Source: Terfezia claveryi (Eukaryota > Ascomycota > Pezizomycetes > Pezizales > Pezizaceae). Taken from it: 64,000 bases of DNA. Under the pieces are notes generated by a model that made no database searches, was not told where the DNA came from, and worked only from the letters and a program-made list of their open reading frames with translations. Positions within the stretch are counted from its first letter, which is position 1, and each line of letters starts with the position of its first letter. The position numbers and the translations under genes are program-made. The stretch is taken from assembly GCA_015179025.1 (NCBI GenBank), contig WHUX01000007.1, positions 742,044 to 806,043 on the forward strand. Direction: 5' to 3'. Shown here in pieces: positions 47,048 through 56,500 of this stretch.

Positions 47048-47971
47048 ATCGTTAAATTGGATTGGGATTGGGTATGGACGGCGATAAATCATATACAATA
47101 GATCTATTATTAGTGATTTGTCCTAATAGTACTATACGTTTGCTGCCCTAAGTCTTTATTATTTCTATTCAATAGTTGTTTTGATCTTCTCTTTCTATTG
47201 AATAGTTGTTTTGATCTTCTCTTTTTAATGGATTGTTGTTTCATATTCTCTTTGTTCTCATATTTCTTTGTTCTAGATATAGTGCTCTACTCTATGTTAT
47301 TGCCTAAAGCGGTCTATGAGTGGCTTGTACCAACTAGTGTTTGGATTAGACCATATTAGGTAGTTGCTCTCTACTAGTTAGTTACTCTGCCTGTGCCAAC
47401 CTTGTTAGTCACTCTGCTTGTGCCAACCTTGTTAGTAACTCTGCCTGTCCAACCTTTAAGTAACAGTAGTCTAATTATTGTCTATTACGAGGTCTGATGT
47501 CTGATGTCTGATCGGGACTACTTAATTATCTTCTCTATAAGAGGCTTGTGCCAACCAGACTAGTCATGGCTAGTCCGCTTAAGTCACGGTAGTCTAATTG
47601 CCTCTAATTGTCTATATATTGTGGTCTCAGTTTAGCTTAGTTTGTATCTGTTCGTTAAAATGCATTAGCGCATGTCTGAATTGCTTTGTCTTCACAAATT
47701 GTTAGCCAATTAGAACAAGACATAGACTATTTAGTTTGCTCTATCGACCTTTCTGCATACTAAATCACTAAACCAACCTCTACTTTGCACGGCCATCCTC
47801 TTTCTCACAATCTTACACTATATCACTGGTACCACACTGTTACAAGTATACTGCACTGTCACACACTGTCATGAGTATACTATTACGGGAACAAGTATAC
47901 TTCCACCCAAAGTACTGTGATGTACTATCACGAGTATACTATCACAGGAACAAGTACGCTTCCACCCAAAT
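47048..47971. other. intergenic region with three short tandem repeats
   Basis: A 34-bp unit (TTCTATTGAATAGTTGTTTTGATC...) repeats at 47160-47250, a 27-bp unit (GTTAGTCACTCTGCCTGTGCC...) at about 47375-47455, and a 62-bp block (ACTATCACGAGTATACTATC...) is duplicated at 47870-47970. The last has GTYAYGGG-like cores. No gene was seen. Confidence 0.6.
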
Positions 47972-49148
47972 ATGATATCCAAAGAATCTGGCAGACTCCC
48001 GAAACTCAATAGACCTCTAGGCAACAAGGAAAACCGAGTTCGAGTACCTCGGGAGAGACCGTTCAATCCAGAAGTTGAATTTGGTGGGGGAATTCGCATC
48101 TACGGAATGTCAACAAACCCTAAGATAGTATATAATAGGTCTAGTAGAACTAGTTTGAGAGGTCCGCCTCTAGCACTAGCTTGCCTCAAAGATTCCTTAA
48201 GACAGGAGAAATCTAGAGCACAGCATGGAGGAATTACTACCCAAGAGGCTGCAGATGTTGTAAAACGTCCTATTGGTACATCGTAGAGTAATCTTTCAAT
48301 TACTAAACAAGGAAGGTTTAAGGATATACTCAACAAGTATATGACGATTAGATTATGTCATTGTAATATGTATATCCTAAACCAATGGAAGATATTAGAT
48401 CAAAATACACAATGGAGGCTACTAGATATTGGTCCAAAGTACAATATACCTAGTTTTGACATGACGCGAGAGGAAACTGAGAAGGCATGGCCTGGCCAAA
48501 TGTCTTGGAAAGTTCAAATAGTTAATCCTCCCTACCTTGGTTTTGATTGCAAACAATATATTCCTATGTTCTCAGCTATTTCTGCGACGAACATCACGGC
48601 AATTCATTGGGCAGATGAAACGACAGCAAACCCAATAGATAACTCAGACCTAGCAGAAACAATCTTTGATAGTAGTAGTGACCCATGCATAGAGGAGGAG
48701 CCTGTAAGTTTATACTATATTGAGTAGACCTCTTATCATGCAATGAGTAAGGCTGATGGTTGACTTAGGATACAGATAATATAGAATACCTAGCATACAA
48801 TACTACCGACGATGAGGATAATAATAGTTCAGATCTCAGCTCTGTTCCTGCCAGCACTACGGATGGAGAAATAGCAATGATGTTGAAACTAACAATGAGA
48901 GCACTGATAATGGGAAGGATCATACCCAGGCTTCCAGATTATATCGCTAAACCTTGGATGAGATCTTTGCTAACCCCGACTTAAGAGAAGTTGATAAGGT
49001 ATTAGAAGACTCAAATGATGATGAAGAGGATGAAGATTATGTTGGGATAATATCAAACCAAATCGTTCATCAATATTCTCAAATACTTCGAGAAAGCAAA
49101 CCAAAGGGAACAGCAAAAGGCAAAGAGGATTCATCGGCAAAAGGTTAA
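47972..49148 (+). pseudogene. cargo gene 2: acidic unknown protein, broken
   Basis: Frames 47972-48286 and 48341-48727 are in the same register, split by one TAG at 48284-48286 (a 36-nt in-frame GT-AG stretch around it could be an unusually small intron). A GTAAGT donor at 48702 and an acceptor at about 48770 would join to DTDNIEYLAYNTTDDEDNN. After a one-base shift and a TAA the acidic tail continues in frame 48954-49148 (EDSNDDEEDEDYVG, ending in a Lys/Gly/Ser stretch). The N-terminus is basic (RVRVPRERPFNPEVEFGGG). No recognised domain. It might act with other cargo. Confidence 0.5.
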
Positions 49149-49243
49149 TATTATAGGAGTTGTCACGGGAGTTGTGACGAGAGTTGTCAAGGGAGTTGTC
49201 ATGGGAGGTGTGATGAGAGTTGTCAAGAGAGTTGTCATGGGAG
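49148..49243. repeat. GTYAYGGG array, 15-bp units
   Basis: Six to seven units of GGGAGTTGTCAC-type sequence follow the stop of cargo gene 2. Cores include GTCACGGG, GTCATGGG and changed forms. Confidence 0.8.
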
Positions 49244-49597
49244 TTTATTTTATTTTATTTTCTATCATTACCTCCTTTGAATGATTTAATTATTGTATGA
49301 TCTATTTATATCTTTGATTTATGTATCCTAGTCACCTCTGTTTATTCTTTTGTCATATGTCCTTTTCATTGGATTCCTTTATTACTCTTTGAGGGTTATG
49401 TATGGTAGTTGGTTAAGGGTTATGTATAGTAGTTAGATTATTAGTATAATGCTGAATGCAACTTGCCACCTTTGTTTACAGTACAAGAATATATAGCGTT
49501 TGTTGTTTGCTATTTAGTGGTAATAAAATCCAATTGGAAAAAGATTCCTTCCATTATCTAAACCTAAGTCCATATCTACAATACAGATATTCACGAC
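49244..49597. other. intergenic, upstream of H3-like locus
   Basis: AT-rich sequence with a repeated GGTTATGTATRGTAGTTRG motif at 49395-49440. It may hold a promoter or 5' untranslated part of the next locus. Nothing else was recognised. Confidence 0.35.
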
Positions 49598-50300
49598 ATG
49601 CCAGCAAGCAGACTGGTAGGAAAACAATAGTCGGGGCCCAGACTTCTTCCAGAAGAAGTCCAAGGCCGGGTCCAAGGCCGAATCCAAGGCCAAGTCCAAG
49701 ACCCGGGTACCACCAATAAGTGGTGCACCACTAAAAACTGGTGTTAGGTGACCTAAAGCCCGGAAAGGGCAGGCTAATAGTATGTTTACCTTTCATGAAT
49801 ATTATATTTCCATCTAACAATGCCATATAGGAAACTTCCGTTCCCAGGTTAAAAAATACCAAATGGAAACAGGATTTTTGATCCCTCACCTGCCTTTTAG
49901 CTGACTATGCCATGAATTGTACAGAATACTACCGCCAATAATGTACAAAATATACCAGCAATAGAAGCAGTAATGTAGATATCTCTAGATGCAGTCCTTA
50001 TCTTACAAACGGAGGCAGAAAACCAAGTTATAAAATATCTTTCTAGTATGTTATGGTCTAGGCTCTAAAATTGGTTCCCAGGATTATTAAACATGTTATA
50101 GGTGCCAATTATCTTGCTATACATAGGAAGCGCTCCACCCTAAAAATCCAAGACTTCAAACTCTAGAGCGCATCCTTGCTGTGGAGTGCTACAATAGGGC
50201 ATCGTACCATACTCAGACAGGTGGGATGCCTTATAACTATAGAGATGTGCCAAATTGGGAAAGTCAGCTCCGAAAGGGCAGGAAGAAAAACAAGAACTAG
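49598..50300 (+). pseudogene. cargo gene 3: divergent histone H3 / CENP-A-like
   Basis: In order on one strand: ASKQTGRKTIVGAQTSSRR beside the ATG (compare the H3 tail's K-Q-T-A-R-K-S), an expanded Arg-Pro repeat, TGVRxPKARKG, RKLPF (the H3 alpha-N landmark), LDAVLILQTEAENQVIKYLS (alpha2, where H3 has ALQEA), an intron (50046-50101, GTATGT...TATAG) and ANYLAIHRKRSTLKIQDFKL (H3 loop 2 to alpha3; CENP-A proteins often have IHRKR). The frame restores S-S-A-N-Y across the splice. A 40-residue basic extension follows. A one-base loss after ATG, a TGA, a TAG and a shift at 50163 make it a pseudogene. H3-variant identity is inferred from several ordered motifs; CENP-A versus H3 is less certain. Confidence 0.6.
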
Positions 50301-50687
50301 CAGCCCAGGTACCAGCAGCTCCAGTAGTGTAAATTGGGTCTTTGATATTACGTATGCTTGTGTAGGATGTTGTTGGGTTAAGTAGGATGTTGATAAGTAG
50401 AAGTATATAGCAAGTGAAGACATTACATATCTACTTGTGAGAGTCAATATGCCATGAGAAAAGAATCCCGTCTAGAATGTATATCGGTTTCATTAGTCTA
50501 GTTTCATACTGGTTTCATTGTGCTTAGATACGGTATACTAGACACAGAGACTGCACAGAGAAGCAACTCATAGAGAAGGAACCCACGAAGAAGTACACAA
50601 AACAAACATAAAATTAAATACATGGATAATGCAAAATACACGGACATATAAAATACACATGCAAAATGCACAAATGCATAGACAGAA
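50301..50687. other. non-coding gap between two cargo loci
   Basis: The gap separates the convergent 3' ends of the plus-strand H3-like and the minus-strand oxygenase locus. Short A-rich repeats of ATACACAT type occur. No gene was found. Confidence 0.4.
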
Positions 50688-51800
50688 CTACTGAACAATA
50701 TTTTTTGCCTTTTTCTTACTTGGTTGACCTCGTCCAGTCGGCTTTTTCTTAGGCTCCAGCTGCTGACCCCCTTTTCTTTTCTTTGACGCAGAAGGATACC
50801 ATTTAATCTAATCCATGATACTCTTGTGTGTAAATAGATTAACACTATTCCTAACACTCGAGTAATCTTAGTATTCCCATGACAGATTAAAGAACCATAA
50901 ATAATAAAGCATCCCTCAGGTCGAAGCTCCAAAATATATTTGGCTTACCATAATACTAAGTTACCTCTATTATAATCACCATATGGTACAACTGTATTAG
51001 TGGCAGAACGAACATCCTTCCAATCTTGATGATGTTGTAAAATACTGTCTAGTGTCATTTGTTGGTTAATGGTGGCTCCAGCCCAAGGATAGCATAATAA
51101 TTGAAGGGGGTTGGGAAGTGTAATGTTAGTAAGCTTATTATATGCTTCAGGAAAAATAAGCTTCAAACAATCTCCAAGATACCGCCATAGGATTTGTTCC
51201 TTTAATCCAAGTAATCGAGGCAGGTTATTGAGTTAAATAATCTTTACTATGAAAAATATCTAAACTACTATCAGCTAAGTAGTATAGTGTCAGATCGGAA
51301 ATTCGCCTCGGGATCTATTCTTCGTTGGTGATGTAATCTATTTCAGGTAAAAAGGCATCATTTTCAACTAAGCCTCCAACCAAGAAGTCTGGAATTCTGA
51401 GCCGGTAAGCTAAGAGACAGCATTTTTATCTTTGATCTCCAAATGCTCAGAACCTGATTGAAATCGTCAGAAAGATGAAAGTTGAGAATTCTTCATTAGG
51501 GTAAAGAATATTGACCTTAATTCCTTATAATTAGCTCTGAATTATAAGAATTATAAGGTATACGAACCTCTTTTATTCTTTAAAGACCATTTCAATACAG
51601 AAATACTTGTAGGAGCTTCCCAAAAGATTCGGGTTGTTCTCTCTTTTTCCCAAGATTGTAGAAGGCGTTTGACATGTTAGCGTAGTCCTTTTGCCCTTGC
51701 AGATGATCTTTATTAAATGCGCCACTGGCAACCAAATGGGCTAAACGGACTTCAAATGCATGCGCTGAAAGTAAGCCAGTTGTAGTGTAGTAGTGGTGGC
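50688..51800 (-). pseudogene. cargo gene 4: TET/JBP-like 2-oxoglutarate dioxygenase
   Basis: The C-terminal 2OG-Fe(II) fold is readable: HHQDWKDVRSATNTVVPYGD gives the HxD iron ligands (about 51025-51035), then YNRGNLVLW, a stop (TGG TAA), LELRPEG, SLICHGNTKI (distal His), then in the next frame VRNSVNLFTHKSIMD with the Arg expected to bind 2-oxoglutarate. A Lys-rich tail (KKRKGGQQLEPKKKPTGRG) ends at 50688. Upstream, GQKDYANMSNAFYNLGKK and FLVGGLVENDAF are open in pieces. TET/JBP enzymes oxidise 5-methylcytosine or thymine in DNA. Stops and one frameshift inactivate it. Its start is not defined; other 2OG oxygenases remain possible. Confidence 0.58.
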
Positions 51801-52121
51801 AGAGGCAAGGTAGTGATGGAGTTTAGTGGCTGCAGAGGTATCAGCAGAGGTTGTAGTAGTCATAGTGGCTGCAGGAAGAGCTGGATAGCTGGTGGTAGAG
51901 TTGGAGCTAGTAGAGTTGGAGCTGGTGGTAGAGTTGGTTAGAGCTGGTGGTAGAGTTGGAGCCGGATAGAGTTGGAGCCAGTGATAGAGTAGAAGCTGGT
52001 AGTAAAGCTGGCTGGAGAAAAGCAGCTGGCTGGTGGGGGGGCTGTGAGCGTGAGAGCTCAAAGGAGTCGGAAGATATAAAGACAAAAAGTAAAAATGCTG
52101 CACCTTTATCCTAGTACAGAA
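51801..52121. repeat. GTAGAGTTGGAGCT tandem repeat and flanks
   Basis: Between 51880 and 51985 the 15-bp unit GGTAGAGTTGGAGCT repeats irregularly five or six times. The minus strand frame over it is Ser/Thr/Asn-rich and may have been an N-terminal part of the oxygenase, or just repeat. Not resolved. Confidence 0.5.
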
Positions 52122-52350
52122 GCCAAGAACCCACGATTTTTAGAGACAATTTTTAGATACATGTTTTTAGAGATTAGTTATGATGAACAGGGTTAAATAA
52201 GCAAGGATAAGTTTTGTTTTTTGAACCATCCACATCAGCGTAGCCGAAGGATAAATTCGAATTAGCCTTTACGGGGTACTGGGAATCGAACACAGGCCCT
52301 GATAATGCTAGTAGAATGGGTCAGGCCCTACCAACAAAACAAGAAACTCA
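52122..52350 (-). mobile_element. tRNA-derived SINE-like element, copy 1
   Basis: On the minus strand the head is tRNA-like: an A-box-like TTTTGTTGGTAGGGC (52328-52342) and a near-perfect B box TGTTCGATTCC (52281-52291). A body with TGAACCATCCACATC (plus strand) and a tail AAGCCAAGAACCCACG follow. Copy 2 at 54516-54740 shares head, body and tail. Confidence 0.65.
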
Positions 52351-52429
52351 GAGGTATACAAAATAAAATTGTACTGGCTTATCTACCCAATTTTCGCTAC
52401 TGTAACAAAAACAAAACTGTCACGGACAA

Positions 52430-52925
52430 GTATTGTCACGAGCGACAAGTATTGTCATAGGTGACAAGTATTGTCACGGGTGACAAGCAAGTATTGTCAC
52501 GGGCGACAAGGAAGTTTGTCATGGGTGACAAGTTTTGTCATAAGTGACAAGTTTTTGTCAAGGGTGACAAGTAAGTTTTGTCACAGGTGATAAGTAAGTT
52601 TTGTCATGGGCGACAAGTTTTGTCACGGGCAACAAGTTTTGTCACGGGCAACAAGTTTTATTATGGGCAACAAGTTTTATTAAGGGCGACAAGTAAGTTT
52701 TGTCACGAGCGACAAGTTTTGTCACGGGCGACAAGTTTTGTTACAGGCGATAAGTTTTGTCATGGGCGACAAGTTTTGTTACGGGCGACAAGTTTTGTCA
52801 TGGGCGACAAGTTTTATCACGGGTGATAAGGTTTTATTACTTTTGTATGAAGGCTTATGCCAACCAGACCACACTTTTGTCATGGGCCACAACTTTTGTC
52901 ATAGGCGACAAGTTTTATGACTGGA
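52430..52925. repeat. largest GTYAYGGG minisatellite
   Basis: About 26 units, mostly 18 bp, of the form GACAAGTTTTGTCACGGGC. The spacer GACAAG makes many cores part of GTCAC..GTGAC-like near-palindromes. Open frames over it are only consequences of an 18-bp unit. Confidence 0.92.
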
Positions 52926-53024
52926 AAGAGCCAGTCTAAGTGTCTTTTTATAAGTAAATCTATTAGTATAGAAGGTATATATACCCGTATCACCTTTGTT
53001 GGGCACTAATTTTCCATAAATATC

Positions 53025-53115
53025 TAACTAGTCCGTAACAAGTCAACCAGTCTGTAATAAGTCCGTAACAAGTCAACTAGTTGGTGACAAGTCAACTAGT
53101 TCTTCAACAAGTCTG
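53025..53115. repeat. GTAACAAGTCAACTAGT array
   Basis: Five units of about 16 bp (CCGTAACAAGTCAACTAGT and GGTGACAAGTC forms). The core is related to the neighbouring 18-bp array (GTGACAAG). Confidence 0.8.
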
Positions 53116-53828
53116 TGACAAGACATTTCCAACTGTATATGAAACTCCCAATTATATAGAAAAGGTTAGTACAAGCTACAACTACATATAAGGACCAGCC
53201 TTATTAAGATATGTTGACCCTTAGGTATTATTATCTCGGCTCCACAAGGGTTAACTTTAGCAATAGAGATATCAAGGGAATGAGCTGGAGGGTAGAAGCA
53301 GCTAGATAGTGGCCAGAGCGCTACTAGATAAAATCTGCATGTCCACCTCTACAACTTCAACCACAATTCACTCCTCATCCTCATCCTGATCCTTATCCTC
53401 ATCTGGATCTTCATCTATATCTTGATCTTCATCTTCATACATATCCTCAATATCTCACATACAACATAGTACTATACATACTACTTTGACGAGAGAAATT
53501 CAGGCACAAAGTATGCCTTCAAAGTATGATCTTCTCATACTTAGTTACTTGCACAATTTCATTGTTTGGCTATTATCCATGTAATCTTGGTATCTGCGAT
53601 TCTGGGCTTAATGGGCTTGCCCAATTGACCTATTGCACTGGATAGATTTTGATCGTATTTTCATTACTTCCTAAGGACTGAGCTTTTAGAAGCTACAGGC
53701 AGCTGCCTTATAGCTGTAGTGGTGGAAAATTGTGAAGTCTTCAGTAGACAGAAAAAAGGCATTAATACAGTTGTGGTGGGCACATTACTTAACAACTAGA
53801 CTTTGTTATAGGCTTGCAGCTAATCCTT
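53116..53828. other. AT-rich region with CATCCT hexamer repeat
   Basis: A run of TCATCC/TATCCT/TCTTCA hexamers occupies 53370-53455. Otherwise no gene, LTR or TIR was recognised. Confidence 0.5.
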
Positions 53829-54187
53829 TATTATAGTGAATATAGAACTCGATCTCAGCGCCGCAGGCAAATAGAAGTTCCTGCAACTCCTAGTGAAGAA
53901 GATACTAACGTGGAAAGAAGAGATGACAATAGAGATGATTCGGAGGAAGCAGGTAGCGAGCAGCTAGGAAACAAGGAGAATAAGAACCCAGCTATATATA
54001 CACAGTGCAATTTTCTCAATTTATTCAACATCCCATAATCAGTGACCCCCCCCCCCCTTCTAGTTGCCCCATTCGTACCCCATTGCGTGATGTTGAGATT
54101 GCTATTCTCCAAAGGACTAAGCTAGCTAAACAGCGGCTCCGCCAGCAACGAAAGGCTCGTGATCAGAAACAGCGAGAAAGACAGTAG
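53829..54187 (+). pseudogene. short basic/acidic frame, unrecognised
   Basis: Frame 53814-54038 has a run of Arg, Glu and Asp (RTRSQRRRQIEVPATPSEED, then DDNRDDSEEAGSEQ). After the poly-C tract (54046-54057) frame 54005-54187 is again highly basic (LAKQRLRQQRKARDQKQRER). The charge pattern suggests parts of one nuclear or coiled-coil protein joined by a splice or broken by a frameshift. No family recognised; it may be another cargo relic or chance. Confidence 0.3.
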
Positions 54188-54515
54188 GAAATATAGAGGG
54201 CATCACAGAATAGAGAGTCATCAAATGTTGGCGCAATGGAAGGGCTTCTTTTTGGGCCTGGCTGTTCAAATATTCATATTGCCTATATTGGTCCTATAAC
54301 TATGAATTTCAAGAAATAGTTCATAATATTGGTATCTAATTTACATCCATTCCTTTTTCTATTTGTGAGTTATAGTAATAGTGCATTATGAGCAATCTGT
54401 AATAGTGCATCATAACCAATCTGTAATAGAATAGCCTAGAAACTAATTAATAGAGATTGCAAAAAAGAGTCGGCTTGATACCACCACATGGTTGCCAAAC
54501 CCATTGTGCCAAAAA

Positions 54516-54740
54516 GCCAAGAACCCAAATTTTATTAAAGCCAAAAACCCACAGCAAAGATCCCACATTTTAAAGCCAAGAAGTCATATTGAACCATCCA
54601 TATCCAGCGATACTAGAGGAAAATTCTTTTTAACCCTTTATGGAGCTACTGGGAAATGAACACAGGTAGTCAACCAAATACAGGCTCTAATCATGCGGGT
54701 AGAATAGGCTAGGCACTACCAATAAAACCAGAAACCTATA
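54516..54740 (-). mobile_element. tRNA-derived SINE-like element, copy 2
   Basis: It matches copy 1: the A-box-like TTTTATTGGTAGTGCC and a decayed B box (GTTCATTTCCC, 54651-54661), with a 20-bp insertion between head and B box. The body shares TTGAACCATCCATATC and the tail GCCAAGAACCC. Two copies with the same boundaries support a dispersed family. Confidence 0.6.
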
Positions 54741-54956
54741 CTTAAGGGCTACTAAATTGTATTGTACTTGAATTATATACTCTAATATACTTTCACTGCT
54801 TATATGTTTTGCCTCTTATATGGGCTTATATTATAGCACCATATGTCATAGACTCTTTTATCACAGATTATTACCTATATCACAAGTGAAGCAGTTGAAG
54901 TCTAATTCGAGAGTCGAACAGAAAAGTGTCTGAGTCTCGATTAGGAATCTCTTTAT
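54741..54956. other. intergenic within hAT
   Basis: AT-rich sequence without a recognised gene or repeat. Confidence 0.35.
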
Positions 54957-55032
54957 CTGGGTTATATCATGGGTTATGTCACAGGTTATGTTATGGGTTA
55001 TGTCATGAGTTATGTCATAGGTTATCACCTAC
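54957..55032. repeat. GTYAYGGG array, 15-bp units
   Basis: Five units of GGGTTATGTCAT-type sequence (cores ATCATGGG, GTCACAGG, GTTATGGG, GTCATGAG, GTCATAGG). Confidence 0.8.
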
Positions 55033-55529
55033 GATGTAGATGATATTATGTAGACATTACAGGTAAGGATAAGCATATATTTGGGCGATTATAGTTTCTA
55101 TTCTTTACATAAACATCTTGTATTATAAGCCTTGGTAATACAGACTCTACCTTTTGGCCCATAGCCATACCTATAGCCATAGCCATTGTTCTCGCATGCT
55201 CTTTGGAATTGCATCTATAGTTACAGTCTTAGCTATCGACCTCTACCATTACACTATAAAGTAATACCTACTTTCATAGCTTATATATATATATAGAAGG
55301 AAGGCATAAAACCCGTGACAAAGAAAACCCCACCAACATAGACCCGTGACAAGATCAATTATAGGAAATTCGGGTTCTTGGCAATTACCCGTCATCTTGG
55401 CGATTACTTATTATTAGGCGAAGTGGGTCGGGTTGGGTAGGGACCTCACATAACCCGTAGTGGATTGGGTTGAGGCCAGGGAAACTCACCCGGCGGGGCG
55501 GGTTTATTTGGGTTGGGTTGGGTTGAAAT
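55033..55529 (+). other. right subterminal region of giant hAT
   Basis: It contains two inverted cores (CCCGTGAC at 55310-55350), the stretch TTCTTGGCAATTACCCG that is also present near the left end (about 32925-32945, minus strand), and G-rich TTGGGTTGGGTTGGG runs (55495-55525). The shared left-right subterminal sequence supports the TIR assignment. Confidence 0.65.
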
Positions 55530-55548
55530 CGACCCATGGCGCACGCTG
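55530..55548 (-). repeat. right TIR of giant hAT
   Basis: Reading inward on the minus strand: CAGCGTGCGCCATGGGTCG. The outer CAG and the 8-bp duplication CTCCTGCT (55549-55556) fit the hAT superfamily. Confidence 0.87.
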
Positions 55549-55845
55549 CTCCTGCTGGAGCTATCTGAGCCTGAAATTTCTTTGTGGGGTGTTAGATTCA
55601 TCAGGTTCAGAGTCATCCTCAACTGTAGCTTTGTACCTTTCAGCCTCAAAGATTGTATTTAGGCCTTCCCTGTTATACCAGGTAGGCCTAATGCCATCAA
55701 CCTCCTACACAGGTCTTTGTGGGAGGTTGGTGGTAGTGATCTGGAGAGGAGGTAGTCTCCTTCTCCTTTAGATAGTGTTGAGAGATTGTCTCCCAAAGAT
55801 TGGTAGAGACACTAGTCTCCCAGTGGCTTCTCTAATCCTGAGCTG
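55549..55845 (-). pseudogene. G2a linker fragment right of hAT
   Basis: On the minus strand the linker continues from RNase H: REATGRLVSLPIFGRQSLNT, later FEAERYKATVEDDSEPDESN. It ends in RLRxLQQE, which runs in frame into the fragment at 32760 when the transposon is removed. Confidence 0.7.
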
Positions 55846-56500
55846 TTATGGGGAAGGCATGGTTGGTGTTAGAGAATGTGGGGGAGGAGTTTTCTTGAAA
55901 GTTTGTATTGGGACAGAGAGGTGGTTGGTTACTACTGGATGTTGTAGTAAGGCAGTTGTGTGGTGAGAAGACTGTCCAGTAGAGGAGGAAATAGGGGGAC
56001 TATATACTCCTCTAGACAGTACATCTGCAATATGGTTGTCTTTTTCCTGAATGTATTCTAGGGTTAGGTCAAACTGACTTATTATCTCTTGCCACCTTCT
56101 CTTCATTTGACTTTCAGGGATACTATCCATAAATATGACTAAGGGTTTGTGATCTGTTTGGATGATCACCTTGTGACTCTGTAGTTCAGGCCTGAAATAC
56201 CTCAGTGAGTCAACAATTGCTAATAATTCCTTATTAGTTGTTGTATAATTCATTTGTCTATCATTTAATTTCCTAGAGTGAAATTCTGCTGGCCTGATAA
56301 CAACATTCTCCATTTGGCCAATTCATCTTGAGATTCCTGTATTACTAGTATCTGTAATCAAATAGATTGGAAGGCCTGAGTCATGATTAATTGGTTTAAG
56401 CACTTTATTGCTCATTATTAACTCCTTAACCTTCTTGAATAACTCATTATGCAAGAGAGTCTATATGTGCTTCTTTGTTGACCCTTGCAATTCTGATAGT
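55846..56500 (-). pseudogene. G2a RNase H
   Basis: Frame 55846-56313 includes AEFHSRKLNDRQMNYTTTNK, ELLAIVDSLRYF, IIQTDHKPLVIF and EKDNHIADVLSRG, the usual gypsy RNase H order. The beginning of the domain lies upstream after a stop. Confidence 0.85.

Larger units (their letters stand above)
32761..55548 (-). mobile_element. giant cargo-carrying hAT transposon (22.8 kb)
   Basis: The element is defined by TIRs, an 8-bp duplication (CTCCTGCT) and restoration of the G2a frame at the empty site. It encodes a hAT transposase on the minus strand near its left side, and four further gene-like loci to the right: a zinc-knuckle gene (45868-47047), an acidic unknown protein (47972-49148), an H3/CENP-A-like pseudogene and a TET/JBP-like dioxygenase pseudogene. 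G1-D (34063-43003) is nested in the transposase, leaving about 13.8 kb of own sequence. Ordinary hAT elements are 2.5-5 kb, so this is exceptional. Mobility now is unlikely because the transposase is broken. Confidence 0.88.

Noticed and set aside
52430..52925. Possible CRISPR array
   Set aside because: Units are adjacent minisatellite copies with short variable bases, no unique spacers, and the genome is eukaryotic.
52578..52939. Three overlapping frames of repeating GDKFCHGRQVL type
   Set aside because: They are produced by the 18-bp GTYAYGGG minisatellite, not by a gene.
54046..54057. Poly-C tract of 12 bases
   Set aside because: Likely a simple homopolymer or sequencing-sensitive run; it may cause the apparent frame change but is no feature in itself.
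55419..55525. Telomere-like GGGTT repeats
   Set aside because: The run is short, irregular (GGGTTG) and sits inside a transposon end; not a telomere.
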